A stretch of 64,000 nucleotides of DNA, taken from Streptomyces sp. Ag109_O5-10. Lineage in GTDB: Bacteria > Actinomycetota > Actinomycetes > Streptomycetales > Streptomycetaceae. Position 1 is the stretch's first letter. Each line of letters starts with the position of its first letter. Location: the NCBI RefSeq assembly GCF_900105755.1, contig NZ_FNTQ01000001.1, positions 8,122,001-8,186,000 of the forward strand. The letters run 5' to 3'. The notes beneath the pieces are model-generated. The model was not told the DNA's origin, searched no databases, and was given only the letters and a program-made list of their open reading frames with translations. Positions 57,772 through 64,000 of the stretch are shown here, one piece after another. A program made the translations under genes and the position numbers.

Positions 57772-58419
57772 ATGCTCGCCCTCCTGCACACCTCACCGCT
57801 CCATGTCCCCGTCTTCGACGCCCTGCGCGACGAGCACCACCCGGGCCTGGAGCTGAGCCACTCCGTGGCCCCGGACCTGCTGGCCAGGGCTCGCCGGGAC
57901 GGCCCCGAGGCGGTGTCCGGGGACGTCACCGCGGCCCTCCGCCGGTCGGTGGCGGACGGCGGCGCAAGGGCCGTGCTCTGCACCTGCTCGACGATCGGTG
58001 AGGTGGCGGAGCGCGCCGCCGGCGAGATCGGCGTACCGGTCGTCCGCGGCGACCGTCCGATGGCGGCCGAGGCGGTGACGGCGGGGCGCCGTGTCGCCGT
58101 CCTGGCGACGGTCGAGAGCACCCTGCCGCCGACCCTGGCCCTGCTCGACGACGAGGCCCGGCGCGCGGACCGCCCGATCCGCGCCCGCGCCCGGGTCGTA
58201 CCGGACGCCTGGACCCGCTTCGCGGCCGGCGACATCGAGGGCTGCGCCCGTCTGGTGGCAGCCGCGGCGGACGCCGTGACCGACGCCGACGTGATCGTCC
58301 TGGCCCAGGCCTCCATGGCCTCGGCCGCGAGGTTCACGACCACCGCGGTCCCGTTGCTCTCCAGCCCGCGCCCGGGCCTGGCGGCGGCAGCGAGGAGTGC
58401 GCGAGCGCCGCTCGGGTAG
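57772..58419 (+). CDS. Asp/Glu/hydantoin racemase-like protein
   Basis: 215-residue protein of the Asp/Glu racemase fold. One active-site Cys is visible in AVLCTCSTIGEVAE; the second Cys position near the C-terminus reads VIVLAQASMA, where Ala replaces Cys, so it may not racemise and could instead be a decarboxylase- or isomerase-like variant. RRVAVLATVESTLPPTLALL is the second lobe. ATG at 57772, 15 bp after the GNAT gene. Confidence 0.8.
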   Translation: MLALLHTSPLHVPVFDALRDEHHPGLELSHSVAPDLLARARRDGPEAVSGDVTAALRRSVADGGARAVLCTCSTIGEVAERAAGEIGVPVVRGDRPMAAEAVTAGRRVAVLATVESTLPPTLALLDDEARRADRPIRARARVVPDAWTRFAAGDIEGCARLVAAAADAVTDADVIVLAQASMASAARFTTTAVPLLSSPRPGLAAAARSARAPLG

Positions 58420-58456
58420 GTGGCCCAGTAGACCCAGACACCGGCCGGAGGACACC

Positions 58457-58888
58457 ATGACCACCCCACATCCGCCGGACCCCTACCCCAGCCCCGTCCC
58501 CACCCCCCAACCACCCCCCGCCCCCCAGCCCCCGACCCCCACACCGCCACCTCCACCCCCCAACCCGTCCCCATCCCCCGGACCCAGACCCCACCCCCAC
58601 CCCAGACCCGGGCCCACCCCTCACCTGAACCCCGGACCACCCCCAACGCCCCCGCACCTGACGGACGACCCCGACCGTCACCCCGATAGGGGCGCGGGGA
58701 ACTGCGCGAAACCCGAACGCTCCCGCACCCGACGGACGGCCTTGACCGTCACCCCGATAGGGGCGCGGGGAACTGCGCAAAACCCCCACGCTCCCGCACC
58801 CGACGGACGACCCCGCCCGTCACCTCCCCAGGGGCGCGGGGAACTGCGCGAAAACCGCAGCCCGCCCGCACCCGACGGACGGCCTTGA
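58457..58888 (+). CDS. Proline-rich hypothetical ORF running into repeats
   Basis: 143-codon frame with GGAGGA six bases before the ATG. Residues 1-75 are nearly all Pro, Thr, Ser, His and Gly, encoded by C-runs; from about residue 75 the frame enters the 71-bp repeat cluster, so the tail (PDRHPDRGAGNCAKPERSR) is repeat-derived. Either a true gene whose end was overrun by repeats, or chance coding. No homology recognised. Confidence 0.35.
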   Translation: MTTPHPPDPYPSPVPTPQPPPAPQPPTPTPPPPPPNPSPSPGPRPHPHPRPGPTPHLNPGPPPTPPHLTDDPDRHPDRGAGNCAKPERSRTRRTALTVTPIGARGTAQNPHAPAPDGRPRPSPPQGRGELRENRSPPAPDGRP

Positions 58889-59030
58889 CCGTCACCCCGA
58901 TAGGGGCGCGGGGAACTGCGCAAAACCCCCACGCTCCCGCACTCGACGGACGACCCCGCCCGTCACCTCCCCAGGGGCGCGGGGAACTGCGCGAAAACCG
59001 CAGCCCGCCCGCACCCCGCGAACGCCCGGT
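58688..59030. repeat. Five-copy 71-bp dispersed repeat cluster
   Basis: The core AGGGGCGCGGGGAACTGCGC begins at 58688, 58759, 58830, 58902 and 58973, spaced 71-72 bp. Two alternating unit types are visible: one with GACCGTCACCCCGAT before the core and ACGCTCCCGCACC after it, the other with CCGTCACCTCCCC before and GCCCGCCCGCACC after. Spacers share CGACGGACG. The core is a known abundant intergenic element of Streptomyces. The array ends at the gnd stop codon. Confidence 0.88.
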
Positions 59031-59031
59031 G

Positions 59032-63138
<4,107 letters not shown>

Positions 63139-63367
63139 GCTCGGCTCCTCTGCGTCGGGCGCGGCCGGTTGGCCCCGCGCGGTGATCGGTCGGCTTCCAT
63201 GAGCAACACTCTGCCCGTCCGCGTGCTTCCCGTCGTCGTACCTGAGCACCTAATGGGTCCTACTACCGATGGAGTACGCCGGGATCCCGATCATCCCCAG
63301 GGTGGGGGCCGCCGGGTGGAGAGGGCGTGCGCCCGGGATCCCGCGAGGCCTGGTACTACTGCTGTTC
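63139..63367. other. Divergent intergenic region
   Basis: 229 bp between the transporter and the FhuF-like gene, with no ORF of note. Should hold both promoters. GGGATCCC occurs at 63281 and 63337, but no metal-regulator consensus (such as the DmdR TTAGGTTAGGCTAACC box) was found. Confidence 0.35.
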
Positions 63368-64000
63368 GTGGACCTGTTCGAGGACCTGGACCCTGATCTC
63401 GCCGCGCTCCGCCCGCTCGGCGGCTTCTTCGTCCTGCGCACGGTCCGGCCTGCGGTAGGAGATCCAGGACCGGCGCGGACCGGCCAATCCACAACTCTGG
63501 CAAAGGCCTATAAAAAACTCACATCGGATGTTTCCCGGGATGCCCTTACTTTCCGTGTCGACACGGTTTCGAGGCGTCTGGGCGCCGACGAGCCCCGGGT
63601 CGCCGCCTCCATCGCCCACCAGGCGCTGGCCGCCCGGCTCTGGTCCGTCGCCCTCGGCTGCGCCGTCCGCTACGGCCGCCTCCCCGACCTCGGCCCCGGC
63701 CTGCTCCTGTGGGATCCCGGCGCCACCGCCCCCGACGACCTCCGGCTCACCGAGCTGCGCGCCCTGCCCGGCGGCGCCGGGCAGGCCGCGCTCGCCGACA
63801 CCGTCGCACGCGTCGTCGTGCACGGCCATCTCGAACCCCTGGGGGCGGCCCTGCGGGACCGCTACGGCATCGCCGCCGGCCTGCTGTGGGGCAACGCCGG
63901 CTCCGCGCTGGCCGGTACCACGCGGGAGCTGGACCGCTGGGCACGTGCGAACAACTGCGCGGATACGGCGGCCCGGACCCGCGCCCTCGCCGAGGCCCTC
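63368..64000 (+). CDS. FhuF-like ferric reductase / (2Fe-2S) protein, 3' end outside window
   Basis: Incomplete gene of at least 211 codons. The product starts VDLFEDLDPDLAALRPLGGF and includes RVAASIAHQALAARLWSVAL, GLLLWDPGATAPDDL, then LRDRYGIAAGLLWGNAGSAL, which fit actinobacterial IucA/FhuF-type (2Fe-2S) reductases of siderophore iron. The C-terminal cluster-binding Cys motif that would prove it lies beyond 64000. GTG at 63368 was chosen without a clear ribosome site; a TACTAC eight bases upstream could be a -10 of a leaderless transcript. Confidence 0.55.
   Translation, partial: MDLFEDLDPDLAALRPLGGFFVLRTVRPAVGDPGPARTGQSTTLAKAYKKLTSDVSRDALTFRVDTVSRRLGADEPRVAASIAHQALAARLWSVALGCAVRYGRLPDLGPGLLLWDPGATAPDDLRLTELRALPGGAGQAALADTVARVVVHGHLEPLGAALRDRYGIAAGLLWGNAGSALAGTTRELDRWARANNCADTAARTRALAEAL

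Noticed and set aside
58688-59030. CRISPR-like array
   Set aside because: The spacers are themselves repeated, the period is 71 bp and the core is a common Streptomyces intergenic element; no cas genes are near.

Overview
The window reads as chromosomal DNA of a Streptomyces or a close relative. Base composition is very GC-rich, GTG starts and ATGA/GTGA gene overlaps are common, and the gene set is typical of the genus: monomeric isocitrate dehydrogenase, SpoIIE-type phosphatases, RICIN-domain secreted glycosidases, DUF5133, a SAM-IV riboswitch and actinobacterial sulfur leader peptides. No tRNA, rRNA, phage, transposase or CRISPR array was seen.

Positions 1-2300 hold a zinc-ribbon protein, a lipoprotein and a small double-zinc-ribbon protein. 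Positions 2440-12874 form a sulfur island: leader peptide 1 and a thiol-transferase-like gene; then a promoter, a SAM-IV riboswitch and a cysteine-rich leader peptide 2 ahead of a polar amino-acid ABC importer (permease, ATPase, binding lipoprotein); then a GNAT acetyltransferase, leader peptide 3 and four translationally coupled flavin monooxygenases of the luciferase family. The set resembles systems that import S-modified cysteines, acetylate them and split the C-S bond oxidatively.

Positions 13297-21928 hold a zinc metalloprotease, a large LuxR regulator, a decayed MFS gene, and a divergent locus made of a TPR-CHAT caspase-like protease facing an operon of a cytoplasmic subtilisin, an ECF-like sigma factor and an acidic protein of unknown family. 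That four-gene locus is the best candidate for an undescribed system. It recalls type III-E CRISPR loci, where a TPR-CHAT protease frees a sigma factor, but no CRISPR parts are present.

Positions 21933-34310 are mostly metabolic and membrane genes: P450 with N-formylglutamate amidohydrolase, isocitrate dehydrogenase, M1 aminopeptidase, MscS channel, an antiporter pseudogene, a crotonase with a YbhN-like membrane protein, and an ABC exporter behind a near-perfect SoxR-type operator with an apparently leaderless start. Positions 34354-38144 carry two RICIN-domain secreted proteins (GH18 chitinase-like and a beta-helix protein) behind overlapping LacI-type and DasR-like operator candidates. Positions 38235-44119 carry a three-subunit molybdenum aldehyde/xanthine oxidoreductase and a convergent MarR-MFS efflux pair.

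Positions 44141-56886 are a signalling region: PRC-barrel protein, two SpoIIE phosphatases, a 1,426-residue HAMP-repeat hybrid kinase, two STAS proteins, an HATPase anti-sigma-type kinase, two MarR regulators and DUF5133. Positions 56971-64000 carry panD, a GNAT-like protein, an Asp/Glu racemase-like protein, a cluster of 71-bp repeats, gnd, a lytic transglycosylase-LysM-M23 wall enzyme, an EamA transporter and the start of a FhuF-like reductase cut by the window edge.
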